The notes beneath the pieces are model-generated. The model ran no database searches. It was given only the letters and a program-made list of their open reading frames with translations, and was not told where the DNA came from. Shown here piece by piece: positions 52,829 to 61,350 of a stretch of DNA of 64,000 nt (position 1 is the stretch's first letter; every line of letters begins with the position of its first letter). Source of the stretch: Nostoc sp. UHCC 0302 (lineage in GTDB: Bacteria; Cyanobacteriota; Cyanobacteriia; Cyanobacteriales; Nostocaceae); contig NZ_CP151099.1 in the NCBI RefSeq assembly GCF_038096175.1, positions 3,660,501 to 3,724,500 on the forward strand. Reading direction: 5' to 3'. Made by a program: the position numbers and the translations under genes.

Positions 52829-53107
52829 ATGGTAAAGACAGCCAAGGGTAAACGACCTGTTTACTTCGATGACTCCCAAATCGATAATTTACTGGCGATT
52901 GTCATAGCTTTGACAGGGGAGGTATCCGTATTGCATGAGCGGTTGGATACCATAGAACGGTTGCTAGCGGCTAAAGATGTTTTATCTGCTGCCGATATTG
53001 AGGCTTATAAACCAGACGACGAGGTAGCCAAACAACGCGAGCAGTGGCGGGCAGACTATATTGCACGGGTATTGCGCGTACTACAGGAGCAGCTAGACAC
53101 GCTTTAG
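52829..53107 (+). CDS. small coiled-coil protein of unknown function
   Basis: 92 residues from ATG 52829, with GAGG 9 bp upstream; a GTG at 52823 would add two residues. A central amphipathic helix (LLAIVIALTGEVSVLHERLD, TIERLLAA) looks like a short coiled coil. A conserved-looking YKPDDEVAKQREQWRADYIA and a helical end follow. No signal or membrane segment. It follows the trpB-linked methyltransferase on the same strand across a repeat-filled spacer. No named family. Confidence 0.7.
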   Translation: MVKTAKGKRPVYFDDSQIDNLLAIVIALTGEVSVLHERLDTIERLLAAKDVLSAADIEAYKPDDEVAKQREQWRADYIARVLRVLQEQLDTL

Positions 53108-53576
53108 ACTATCTCTAGCAGTCTTCTTTTGGATATACATAATACTCAGTAAGGGCGTATAGTTAACTGTGCGCCTTTACTATATTCTATTGAATTGAAA
53201 TGATTTAGAAGTTACGCACTCACGACGTAAAGTCAAGGTTTGAGGTTGCTTGTCTACGAGAGGCTACGCCAACGCAATGACGTAATCTCGTTACGGTGCG
53301 TAAGTTAGATGATTTAACATTTATATCTTAGTTGCTCTACTATTCAACTTCTACTTATGAGTTGAATAGTCAACTTTGTTATACCAATTTAAATATCGAT
53401 TGCAGCAGATAGGGCGCTCAAAGTAATTACTAGTAACTCTTTAATAACCCAAAATCCATATTGGAAAGTCTGTGTAGAGGAAATCGCCGCTTAGACTTTC
53501 CGCAAAATCCAAAATAATAAAAGTTGTTCAATCAACAGAAGTGTGATTAGATAATGTAAAAATTTACTTTCAGCAA
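53108..53576. other. 470-bp spacer
   Basis: No gene. A dispersed repeat at about 53245-53300 (CTTGTCTACGAGAGGCTACG and GCAATGACGTAATC) and AAATCGCCGCTTAGACTTTCC at about 53488 related to a motif near 7320. The promoter of the first CAP gene should be at 53400-53560. Confidence 0.5.
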
Positions 53577-54116
53577 ATGATAATGATTAGAGCAACAATC
53601 TATAGCATCGCTTTAGGGACTATTGTTCTCAGCAGTGGAGCGATCGCTATTACTGTACCAACTCAAACTTCTACGCTGAAGTCTTCAGTGGTATCAGGTG
53701 ATAATCGTCAAATCATTGCACAATCTAGTATCAATACTAGTACTATAGAAGAATCAATTTTCCGAGAAATTAATAACCACAGAAGTTCTCAGAATCTGCC
53801 AACGCTATTACGTAATTCTGCTAGCGATAATCAAGCAAGGATTCACAGCCAGGATATAGCAAACGGTAAAGTCCCATTTGGACATACCGGATTTCAACAG
53901 CGAGTTAAAGCGATCGCTATTCCCTGTATAGCCGCTGGCGAAAATGTCGCTTACAACCAAGGATATAGTGACCCTGCAAAACAAGCTATTGAAGGCTGGC
54001 TCAACAGTCCAGGTCATCGCCGTAACATTGAAGGAAACTACAATTTAACCGGCATTGGTGTTGCCAGAAGTGCTGATGGCAAAATATACTATACAGAAAT
54101 TTTCCTTAAGATATAG
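53577..54116 (+). CDS. secreted CAP-domain (SCP-like) protein, copy 1
   Basis: 179 residues. A signal peptide at about 1-25 (IYSIALGTIVLSSGAIA), a Ser/Thr-rich linker, then a CAP domain (about 60-179) with REINNHRSSQNLPTLLRNSA, FGHTGFQQRVKAI, AAGENVAYNQGYSDPAKQAI and WLNSPGHRRNIEGNYNLTGI. The His and Glu residues of the CAP cavity (H in FGHTGF, E in GENVA, H in PGHRRN) are present. Bacterial CAP proteins are extracellular and of unclear function. A paralogue lies 1.5 kb downstream. A second in-frame ATG at 53583 could be the start. Confidence 0.9.
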   Translation: MIMIRATIYSIALGTIVLSSGAIAITVPTQTSTLKSSVVSGDNRQIIAQSSINTSTIEESIFREINNHRSSQNLPTLLRNSASDNQARIHSQDIANGKVPFGHTGFQQRVKAIAIPCIAAGENVAYNQGYSDPAKQAIEGWLNSPGHRRNIEGNYNLTGIGVARSADGKIYYTEIFLKI

Positions 54117-54162
54117 GCTTTGCAAAATTGAAGTTTTTTCTAAAATTGACGAAATCCTCTTG

Positions 54163-54266
54163 CAGTATTTAGAATCTATAGCGATTATCCAAACGACACT
54201 GCCCTTTGGACAATCGCACTCGATACTGAAATAATGGAATTATTGCCGTAGGGCGATCGCTTGTCT
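54163..54266 (+). pseudogene. decayed 5' fragment of a ribonuclease D gene
   Basis: The stretch CAGTATTTAGAATCT is identical to the intact RNase D gene (from 56423). Further codons read LDTEIMELLP, stop, GDRLS, against VDTETMGLLPQRDRLCL in the intact gene, with a frameshift between. Only about 100 bp are recognisable. It lies between the two secreted-protein genes, 2.2 kb upstream of its intact copy, so a segment was probably duplicated and has decayed. Confidence 0.7.
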
Positions 54267-54407
54267 GTTTGCAGAGATATTTCTGCATCTCAAACAGATT
54301 AAACTGGCTGCTGATGCTGGTTTATTTCTTCTCAATTGAAGGTTAAGTATAGGCATTTATTTGTGGTTTGATATCAAACAGATAGACTGATGTGAGATGT
54401 TTACTGC

Positions 54408-54920
54408 TTAGCGAATTACTTCTAAATCTACAGATGAACATCTTTTATTTCTATCACAGGTAAAAACTATCAAAGAACCATCAGGGCGTATTTGAAATAA
54501 AAAATTATCAGGAATATAAGTAGGGTGTCGAAGAGTAGTACCACCGTAAACAGGATTATATCCTAATAAAATTAATCCACTAGATGAAGACTTCAATTCC
54601 ATTGTTTGATCTACAACATCAGGTTTACCTGTATTGGGATTAAAATAGCGGGTTCTCGTGGTTCCAGAATACCCTTGCATTCTCAGAATACTTTCATAAA
54701 TAATTCCATCAATACTAAATGTTAGTTTCCAGTTTCCATACAGTGGAGAATTAGGTTCTGTAAGTTGGGCAATAGTAAATGATGAAGGTTGAGAAGCTGC
54801 TGTAGAAGGTGCGCTAACAGAGGCTTTTACTGATAAACCTTGAGCATTTACTGTCTTTATACTAAAAAATCCAGCTCCCAACGCTAAAAATCCTATCGAT
54901 ATAATTTGTTTGAAATTCAT
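54408..54920 (-). CDS. small secreted protein of unknown function
   Basis: 170 residues with a signal peptide (about 1-26, MNFKQIISIGFLALGAGFF, cut after VNA). A Ser/Ala-rich linker leads to a beta-rich domain (about 55-165): PLYGNWKLTFSIDGIIYESI, TRTRYFNPNTGKPDVVDQTM and FLFQIRPDGSLIVFTCDRNK. There are two Cys near the end, spaced C-x6-C, that may form a disulfide. The start GNWKLTFSIDG recalls small lipocalin-like or META folds but I would not assign one. It lies between the two CAP genes in the opposite orientation. Confidence 0.7.
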   Translation of the reverse strand: MNFKQIISIGFLALGAGFFSIKTVNAQGLSVKASVSAPSTAASQPSSFTIAQLTEPNSPLYGNWKLTFSIDGIIYESILRMQGYSGTTRTRYFNPNTGKPDVVDQTMELKSSSSGLILLGYNPVYGGTTLRHPTYIPDNFLFQIRPDGSLIVFTCDRNKRCSSVDLEVIR

Positions 54921-55660
54921 ATCTAGTTTTTCTCCTCAGAAATATTACTGGTCAATTGCAAACGCTAAAAGTTTGCTACAAAACGATTTATCCCAATTCC
55001 GGATTGGAAAGGGTTTGTATAAAAAATTAAATTTTTAGAAATCGGCTTTTCTTAGCGTGAATAAATATTTTATTGTCATGGTTTTATGCTATGATATTGC
55101 GCTGCTAGGGCTAAAAGTCCAATCAAAACAGCTTCTTTTAAATTCACTTTTGTTTTTCTCTAAATTACTATTGTTGATTTAGTTACAAACAATAAAAAAC
55201 TTGTAATAGCAGCTAGGAGTTTAATTGAGCAACAACATATACTGCTATTTGCAGCCTTAAAATAAAACAATCACGATTTATGTGATTTTATATACATATC
55301 ATAAGTTGACTCGAATCAATCTATAATTTTTTATGTATAAAAAATAGATAATAAAAATTAAATTTAATAAATTGTTTTTGCAAATTTTTATCTGGAATTG
55401 AGAATAAATGTATTTTTATTGACATTTATCTAGTAAATAATACATCTATTTAAAACATCGTTAAATGTTATATCCTTAGTTCAAAAAGTTTTGAAGTAGA
55501 TTGTCAAATGTTTCATAGTCAGGAACTTTTTTTGTGTTTTTTGTAAAGATGTATAAATAACTTCTAAATTCATGAATACTTAACAGTATTCTGCTATCTA
55601 TCTAAGGAACAATAAGGTAGAGTATAGGTCTTACATCTCTACACATTACTTAAATTCTCC
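54921..55660. other. 740-bp AT-rich spacer
   Basis: No intact gene. Apart from a decayed leader-peptide remnant at 55076-55147 it is almost pure A/T-rich sequence, which should include the promoters of the secreted protein (near 54930-55000) and of the second CAP gene (near 55560-55650). Confidence 0.5.
55076..55147 (-). pseudogene. signal-peptide remnant of a paralogue of the 54408 gene
   Basis: On the minus strand GTG followed by NLKEAVLIGLLALAAQYHSI and KP, then a stop. The neighbouring gene starts MNFKQIISIGFLALGAGFFS followed by IKT. The bases ahead of both (GTTTTTCTC motifs) are also alike. It seems to be the leftover 5' end of a tandem duplicate whose body has been lost. Confidence 0.55.
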
Positions 55661-56209
55661 ATGTTCCGACAAACTGCTTTTGGCATCGCTTTAAGTACGC
55701 TTGTCCTTGCTAGTGGGTTAGCTACCACTCCTGTACCAGGTCATACTTCTACGAACGAATCTACTGATACTCAGCCATCGTCGATAGTTTCAAATCAAGT
55801 TGCAATATCAACTACTACTTTTAAAACTACTGCTCTAGAAAAATCAGTTTTTGAGCAAATTAATCGATATCGTGTTGCTAAAGGGCTGCGAAAATTAACT
55901 TTAAATACAAATATCACTCGACAGGCAAGGATTCATAGTCAAAACATGGCTAAGGGGAAAGTTCCATTTAGCCATCAGGGATTTGAAAAACGAGTCAAGT
56001 CTATCCCTCTTATTTACAACAGTGCGGCGGAAAATGTAGCTTTTAACCAGGGATACAGCGACCCGGCTGCTGAAGCTTTTATTGGTTGGCTCAACAGTCC
56101 TGGACATTTGAAGAATATTAAAGGGAATTACAACCTTACTGGGATTGGTGTTGCAGCTAATAACAAAGGTGAGGTCTACCTGACGCAAATTTTTGTTCAC
56201 ACCAGATAG
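55661..56209 (+). CDS. secreted CAP-domain (SCP-like) protein, copy 2
   Basis: 182 residues, paralogue of the 53577 gene. Signal peptide about 1-25 (FGIALSTLVLASGLATTP), then a Ser/Thr-rich linker and CAP domain (about 60-182): EQINRYRVAKGLRKLTLN, QARIHSQNMAKGKVPFSHQG, AAENVAFNQGYSDPAAEAF and WLNSPGHLKNIKGNYNLTGI. The cavity His/Glu positions are kept. The linker and signal differ much more from copy 1 than the domain does, which implies separate constraints. Presumably extracellular, possibly envelope-associated. Confidence 0.9.
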   Translation: MFRQTAFGIALSTLVLASGLATTPVPGHTSTNESTDTQPSSIVSNQVAISTTTFKTTALEKSVFEQINRYRVAKGLRKLTLNTNITRQARIHSQNMAKGKVPFSHQGFEKRVKSIPLIYNSAAENVAFNQGYSDPAAEAFIGWLNSPGHLKNIKGNYNLTGIGVAANNKGEVYLTQIFVHTR

Positions 56210-56364
56210 ATTTAATTGCCGATTTTTGTAGACAATTAATAGAGTCAGGAAAGCAAAGGATCAGAGGGCTGGGGAGCAGGGGGGACAAGTGAAAATAATT
56301 AATGACTCTTGTCTTTGGTCTCCTGACTCCTTTTTTAAGACACTGCATTTACTATTAAAAACTC

Positions 56365-56994
56365 ATGACATTAGAAGATTTTCAGGTAAGCGATCGCGAC
56401 CTTAGTGAGGCAGCGCTTGGACAGTATTTAGAATCTGAGGCGATCGCAGTCGATACAGAAACAATGGGATTGTTGCCGCAACGCGATCGCTTGTGTCTCG
56501 TCCAACTGTGTAACCCAGAGGGCAAAGTGAGTGCAATCCGCATAGCCAAAGGACAAGCTGACGCCCCTAACTTAAAAAAACTTTTAGAAGCGGCAAACGT
56601 CCTGAAAGTGTTTCACTTTGCTCGTTTTGACGTTGCCACCCTGCGGCATAATCTGGGAATTCAGGTTCAACCTGTTTTTTGCACCAAGATTGGTAGTAAA
56701 TTAGCCCGTACCTACACCAATCGCCACGGACTCAAAGATGTAGTGCAAGAGTTAGAACAAGTAGAACTAGATAAAAGCGCTCAAAGTTCTGATTGGGGCA
56801 ATGCTGTTAATTTATCTGAAGCTCAACTCAGTTACGCCGCTAATGATGTGCGCTACTTACTCAGTGTGCAGCAGAAGCTAGTAGAAATGCTCAAACGCGA
56901 AGAACGTTGGGAACTTGCTCAAGAATGCTTTAAAGTTTTGCCAACAATAGTTTCCTTAGATTTGTTGCAGTTCAAGGATTTGTTCGAACATTAG
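56365..56994 (+). CDS. rnd: ribonuclease D, 3'-5' exonuclease
   Basis: 209 residues, a minimal DEDDy exonuclease without HRDC domains. Active-site residues are D30 and E32 (AVDTETMGL), D89 (HFARFDVATL), Y157 and D161 (LSYAANDVRYLL). The single-domain form is the normal cyanobacterial RNase D. It trims 3' ends of tRNA precursors and other small RNAs in the cytosol. A decayed partial copy lies at 54163-54266. Confidence 0.92.
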   Translation: MTLEDFQVSDRDLSEAALGQYLESEAIAVDTETMGLLPQRDRLCLVQLCNPEGKVSAIRIAKGQADAPNLKKLLEAANVLKVFHFARFDVATLRHNLGIQVQPVFCTKIGSKLARTYTNRHGLKDVVQELEQVELDKSAQSSDWGNAVNLSEAQLSYAANDVRYLLSVQQKLVEMLKREERWELAQECFKVLPTIVSLDLLQFKDLFEH

Positions 56995-57284
56995 TTAGAT
57001 AGATGCCTATAAAAATTAGGCATAGGGCATTTATCATTTTTTCCCCCTGCTCCCTGCTCCCCTACTCCCTGCTCCCCAATCAGCGAAAATCACGGTTGTG
57101 TTAGATACGTAAACTAATATAAATTTTTATATATTGCCCCATTGGCGTATATGCATAATCCTTCTCAAAGCGGGTGAATTATCTCCACTCAAAAAGTCTA
57201 GTACTTAAAAAGAGAAGCTTGAGCGCAACTTACTGCGGTGCAAAATAGCATCTACATGACTATAGAGCAGGAGACTACCATTTA

Positions 57285-59231
57285 ATGAGTAAACCAATCG
57301 TTTCAACCAATCAGCTCAGTAAAAAGTTCATCCACTGGTTGCTCGAAGAAGAAGCACAAAAGCAAGAAGGCCCGTACCGCAAGGAACAAATACATCGCCA
57401 GCATTCTTGGTGGCAGGTTATGTGCCTGACTGGTGTAGATTATTTCTCCACCCTTGGCTATCAACCTGGTATTGCAGCACTTGCAGCAGGCGCTCTTTCT
57501 CCTCTGGCTACCCTGATTCTAGTTCTGCTAACACTGTTTGGGGCATTGCCGATTTATCGGCGTATTGCTGGCAAAAGTCCGCATGGCGAAGGGTCTATTG
57601 CCATGCTTGAGCATTTGCTTCCTTGGTGGCAAGGCAAACTACTCGTGCTTTGTCTACTAGGCTTTGTGGCAACTGACTTTATTATCACCATTACCCTTTC
57701 AGCGGCTGATGCCACAGCGCATATCGTTGAAAATCCGATCGCCCCAAGTGAGCTTCACAATCAGGTGATCGCCATAACTCTCATATTAATTGCTTTACTG
57801 GGTGCTGTTTTCCTAAGAGGTTTCCGAGAAGCTATTGGTATTGCAGTCTTTTTGGTTGGAGTTTATCTGCTGCTAAACTTCATTGTCATTGGCGTTGGTT
57901 TGTATAAAATTATCATTCACCCAGGAGCGATCGCCGACTGGCAGACTGCACTTTTCGCACGCAATTCTAACCCTTTGGTAATAATCGGCACAGCTACTCT
58001 GTTATTTCCAAAACTAGCATTGGGATTATCAGGCTTTGAGACTGGCGTCACCGTTATGCCTCTTGTCAAAGGAAGCAGCGACGACACCCCTGAATATCCC
58101 AGAGGACGTATTCGGAATACACGTAAACTGCTGACTGCTGCTGCCGTAATTATGAGCTTCTTTTTGCTAACCAGCAGTTTTATTACTACACTACTAATTC
58201 CGACAGTAGAATTTGCAGCTGGGGGCAAAGCCAATGGACGCGCCTTAGCTTATCTAGCACATTCATATTTAGGTAATGGCTTTGGCACAGTTTACGATCT
58301 CAGCACTATTAGTATTCTCTGGTTTGCAGGTGCATCTGCAATGGCAGGACTGCTCAATATTGTGCCTCGTTACTTGCCACGCTATGGTATGGCTCCGACT
58401 TGGGCTAGAGTAGCGCGACCTCTAGTGTTAGTCTATACAGCTATTGCCTTTATTGTCACAATTATCTTTCGGGCAAATGTCGAAGCCCAAGGTGGGGCTT
58501 ACGCAACTGGTGTACTTGTGTTGATGAGTTCAGCCGCTTTTGCTGTGACCCTATCAGTCCACCGCCAGAGAGCCAAACGAGGAACACTCGTTTTTGGACT
58601 CATTACTTTAGTGTTTATATATACCACTATTGTAAATATTATTGAAAGACCTGAAGGTATTAGGATTGCCAGTTTCTTTATCAGTGCGATCATTGTCACT
58701 TCACTAGTTTCTCGCGTTTGGCGTTCGACTGAACTACGGGTAGAACGGATCGAAATTGACGAAAATGCCCGCCAATTCCTTGCTCAAGAAAGTCAGCATA
58801 CAATACGACTGATTGCTAATCGATTGAATACAGGCGATGAGCAAGAGTATTTGTTAAAGGAAAAAGAGGTGCGCGAAGACAATCATATTCCGCCTACCGA
58901 TCCAATCCTTTTTCTAGAAATTAAGGTGTCAGATGCTTCGGAATTTGCGGATGTCATCAGAGTAAAAGGGGTGCAAGTTGGTAATTACCGCATCCTACGT
59001 GCTGAAAGTGCAGCAGTACCTAACGCGATCGCAGCTTTACTGCTCTATATTCGTGACCAAACGGGTAAGATTCCCCATGCTTACTTTGGCTGGGTTGAGG
59101 GAAATCCAATACAATACTTACTGCGTTTTATCTTGTTTGGTGAAGGTGATATTGCCGTAGTTACCCGTGAAGTACTCCGCAAGGCAGAGAAAGACCCCGA
59201 ATGCCGTCCTGCTGTTCATGTTGGAGGTTAA
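57285..59231 (+). CDS. APC-superfamily transporter with C-terminal cytosolic domain
   Basis: 648 residues with 12 or so membrane helices over about 40-480. [20 protein letters not shown] and [20 protein letters not shown] are near the N-terminus. [19 protein letters not shown] follows in the middle. A soluble tail of about 165 residues ([20 protein letters not shown] onward) follows. The family is the amino acid/potassium permease-like APC group found in cyanobacteria and actinobacteria; the substrate is not predictable. CAGGAG is upstream of the ATG. Confidence 0.85.
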   Translation: MSKPIVSTNQLSKKFIHWLLEEEAQKQEGPYRKEQIHRQHSWWQVMCLTGVDYFSTLGYQPGIAALAAGALSPLATLILVLLTLFGALPIYRRIAGKSPHGEGSIAMLEHLLPWWQGKLLVLCLLGFVATDFIITITLSAADATAHIVENPIAPSELHNQVIAITLILIALLGAVFLRGFREAIGIAVFLVGVYLLLNFIVIGVGLYKIIIHPGAIADWQTALFARNSNPLVIIGTATLLFPKLALGLSGFETGVTVMPLVKGSSDDTPEYPRGRIRNTRKLLTAAAVIMSFFLLTSSFITTLLIPTVEFAAGGKANGRALAYLAHSYLGNGFGTVYDLSTISILWFAGASAMAGLLNIVPRYLPRYGMAPTWARVARPLVLVYTAIAFIVTIIFRANVEAQGGAYATGVLVLMSSAAFAVTLSVHRQRAKRGTLVFGLITLVFIYTTIVNIIERPEGIRIASFFISAIIVTSLVSRVWRSTELRVERIEIDENARQFLAQESQHTIRLIANRLNTGDEQEYLLKEKEVREDNHIPPTDPILFLEIKVSDASEFADVIRVKGVQVGNYRILRAESAAVPNAIAALLLYIRDQTGKIPHAYFGWVEGNPIQYLLRFILFGEGDIAVVTREVLRKAEKDPECRPAVHVGG

Positions 59232-59335
59232 ACAATTTGGTTGTTAAGCAGGAATCGGTGTTGAGAACCACAAAAATGCGATCGCTTCTCAACTAACTTA
59301 AATACTGTGATGCTTCAACACCTTCTCTTGGCTCT

Positions 59336-59788
59336 ATGCGTCGCCGATTGACCTATATTTTAATTTTGCTGCTTTCACTGAGCATGATTACACTCTGGTG
59401 GCCTGTAAATGATTCTCAATGTGATTCCGCAGCTTTTTTAGCATCAAAAACGCAAAAATTTCAAGTACAGGCGACCAAAGTTTTAGTTAAGCCGTGGCGC
59501 GGTAAACACCATGCCTATGGAATCTTTATGGTTCCCGACAAATACAAGCAAGCTCCATTCTTTGTATTAACAGTCAAAGGTGCTGGTAGCGATTGTTCAA
59601 AACCATTTGGTTACAGCCAAAACGTTGACGATATTTTTGCTCAACCAGGAACCCATCTAGTGAAGGATTTCATCAGAACTCGAACTGCGTTACGGCTGAT
59701 TCTTGAAGGTTTGTACTTCCAAATCAATGATCAACACAATTGGACGCTGACCTTTCCTCAACAGCAGGCTAACCAAAATAATTCGTAA
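59336..59788 (+). CDS. small membrane-anchored or secreted protein of unknown function
   Basis: 150 residues. An N-terminal signal or anchor (LTYILILLLSLSMITLWWPV, about 5-24) is followed by a globular domain with two Cys (C29, C86 region) and the motifs KVLVKPWRGKHHAYGIFMVP and FVLTVKGAGSDCSKPFGYSQ. No family known to me. The C-terminal residues NNS and the stop come from the AATTCGTAA repeat. It lies about 100 bp after the permease on the same strand and may be co-transcribed. Confidence 0.7.
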   Translation: MRRRLTYILILLLSLSMITLWWPVNDSQCDSAAFLASKTQKFQVQATKVLVKPWRGKHHAYGIFMVPDKYKQAPFFVLTVKGAGSDCSKPFGYSQNVDDIFAQPGTHLVKDFIRTRTALRLILEGLYFQINDQHNWTLTFPQQQANQNNS

Positions 59789-60034
59789 TTCGTAATATTC
59801 GCCATTCACCTTAGCCTTGTAGAGGAGGCGAGAAGCAATCTACGTAATTCGTGATTAATACCAATTATTTAAATGAAAACAACACATCATTTGTAGTAGC
59901 GTTTAAGCGCAATTACAAGCCTGATTTAATCTGTCGTCATGTTTTAGATAAACGGTATAATCCATTAACTAATCTGGCTGTTTTTAGGAAAAAAAATATT
60001 TTTTCTGTAATTAATTAAATGAATTAATTACGAA

Positions 60035-61102
60035 TTACTCATTATTTGGTTGCGTTTCCAAGACATTACTGCTTTCAAGCAAATTAGTAGTAGCATTTAC
60101 AATAATTTGTGCTGCTCCGGTGAAGAACGATCGCTCGATAGTCGCTGGGATATCACTGGGTTGATGGTAGTGAGGAGTACGTAAATTAGCAGTATCCGTA
60201 ACCAAAACAGCACCCACCCCTTGATACCAAAATGGTGCATGGTCACTACGTAGTGTATCAGGAGCCAGCAAACCTTTGAGAGGAATCGGTAGTGTCAAGA
60301 CTGCTGGCAGATTTAATTCTCTCTTATTCAACGCAGTTGAGGGATTCGTCTGTGAGTTTTGAAAAGCACTAAGCAAAGGTAAATGCTCTGTATCACCAAC
60401 TACTGCTAAAAAGTCGCCTTTGTCGCTAGGTGGGGTAACAGGCAGAGCCACAGGATACTGCTGACAGCCAGTAGTGTAGCAAGCGTAACCAACCATATCC
60501 ATAACAATTACCCCGCGCAGGTTTTGTAAACGTGCTGTCTTAGCCACAAAAGCTTTACTACCCAAAAGTCCTGCTTCCTCTTGGTCAAAAAAAGCTAGCT
60601 GCAAAGTCCGTGGCGTTGGATATGAAGCGAGAAGTCGAGCCACTTCCAACACCACAGACACACCACTAGCGTTATCATCAGCACCAGGAGAAAAAGCAAC
60701 GGTGTCATAGTGGGCAGCTACTAGAATTGCGCCTGCTGCTTTGTCAGTTCCTAAGCGTTCGGCAAAAATATTTACACCCTCAGCAAACCTTTCCAGATGA
60801 GGTTTCCAGCCTAATTTTTGCAGTTCAGTTGTGATATAAGTGCGAGTACGCGATCGCTCTATTGTCGTATAACGCTGAAAATCCAACTTTTGAATGTGAG
60901 CTAACAACTTATCAGCAGAAACTTGCAAAGCAATATTCACGGACTGCGACTCTGGCTTTGGTTGAAGTGTTTCCACTGGAATGCGCTCAACAATTGCTGG
61001 CGAAGGACGCTGTTGAAACAACCCATTGAGTGCAGTACCCCGACTACCTACTACAATTACTGTCACCAACACCAATAGCACCAGCCAAATCCATTTGCTC
61101 AT
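60035..61102 (-). CDS. M28-family zinc aminopeptidase, membrane-anchored
   Basis: 355 residues. N-terminal anchor about 4-19 (WIWLVLLVLVTVIVVG), then a peptidase M28 domain with the two-zinc site: H131 and D133 (AAHYDTVAFSP), D142/D143 (GADDNASG), catalytic E175 and E176 (FFDQEEAGLLG), D202 (VMDMVGYACYT) and the C-terminal His in RTPHYHQPSD. Such enzymes remove N-terminal residues from peptides; related cyanobacterial members also include glutaminyl cyclase-like proteins. It should face the periplasm. Monocistronic. Confidence 0.92.
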   Translation of the reverse strand: MSKWIWLVLLVLVTVIVVGSRGTALNGLFQQRPSPAIVERIPVETLQPKPESQSVNIALQVSADKLLAHIQKLDFQRYTTIERSRTRTYITTELQKLGWKPHLERFAEGVNIFAERLGTDKAAGAILVAAHYDTVAFSPGADDNASGVSVVLEVARLLASYPTPRTLQLAFFDQEEAGLLGSKAFVAKTARLQNLRGVIVMDMVGYACYTTGCQQYPVALPVTPPSDKGDFLAVVGDTEHLPLLSAFQNSQTNPSTALNKRELNLPAVLTLPIPLKGLLAPDTLRSDHAPFWYQGVGAVLVTDTANLRTPHYHQPSDIPATIERSFFTGAAQIIVNATTNLLESSNVLETQPNNE

Positions 61103-61288
61103 GCGAATTGATTCCTACTTTCCAGATTTTAGGGTAACGCGATCGCCTAATGCACCGTTAGTAGCCCAGCATCCCTAACTTTGACAACTCGTCTTTTGAC
61201 ATAGGTCAAAACTTCACTTACAGTTCCGCACTAGAAGAGTGCTGAGCGGGGGAACGGGAGACTGGGAGAGATGAGGAAGAATAACTAA

Positions 61289-61341
61289 CTATTCCCCCTG
61301 CCCCCCTGCTCCCTGCTCCCTGCCCCCTGCCCCCTGCCCCC
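61289..61341. repeat. STRR array (CCCCCTG/CTCCCTG units)
   Basis: Heptamers CCCCCTG and CTCCCTG in mixed order, ending 9 bp before the start codon of the TauE-like gene. The gene's ribosome-binding region must therefore lie inside or just after the repeat, and no purine-rich ribosome-binding site is visible. Confidence 0.85.
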
Positions 61342-61350
61342 TTAACTCTT

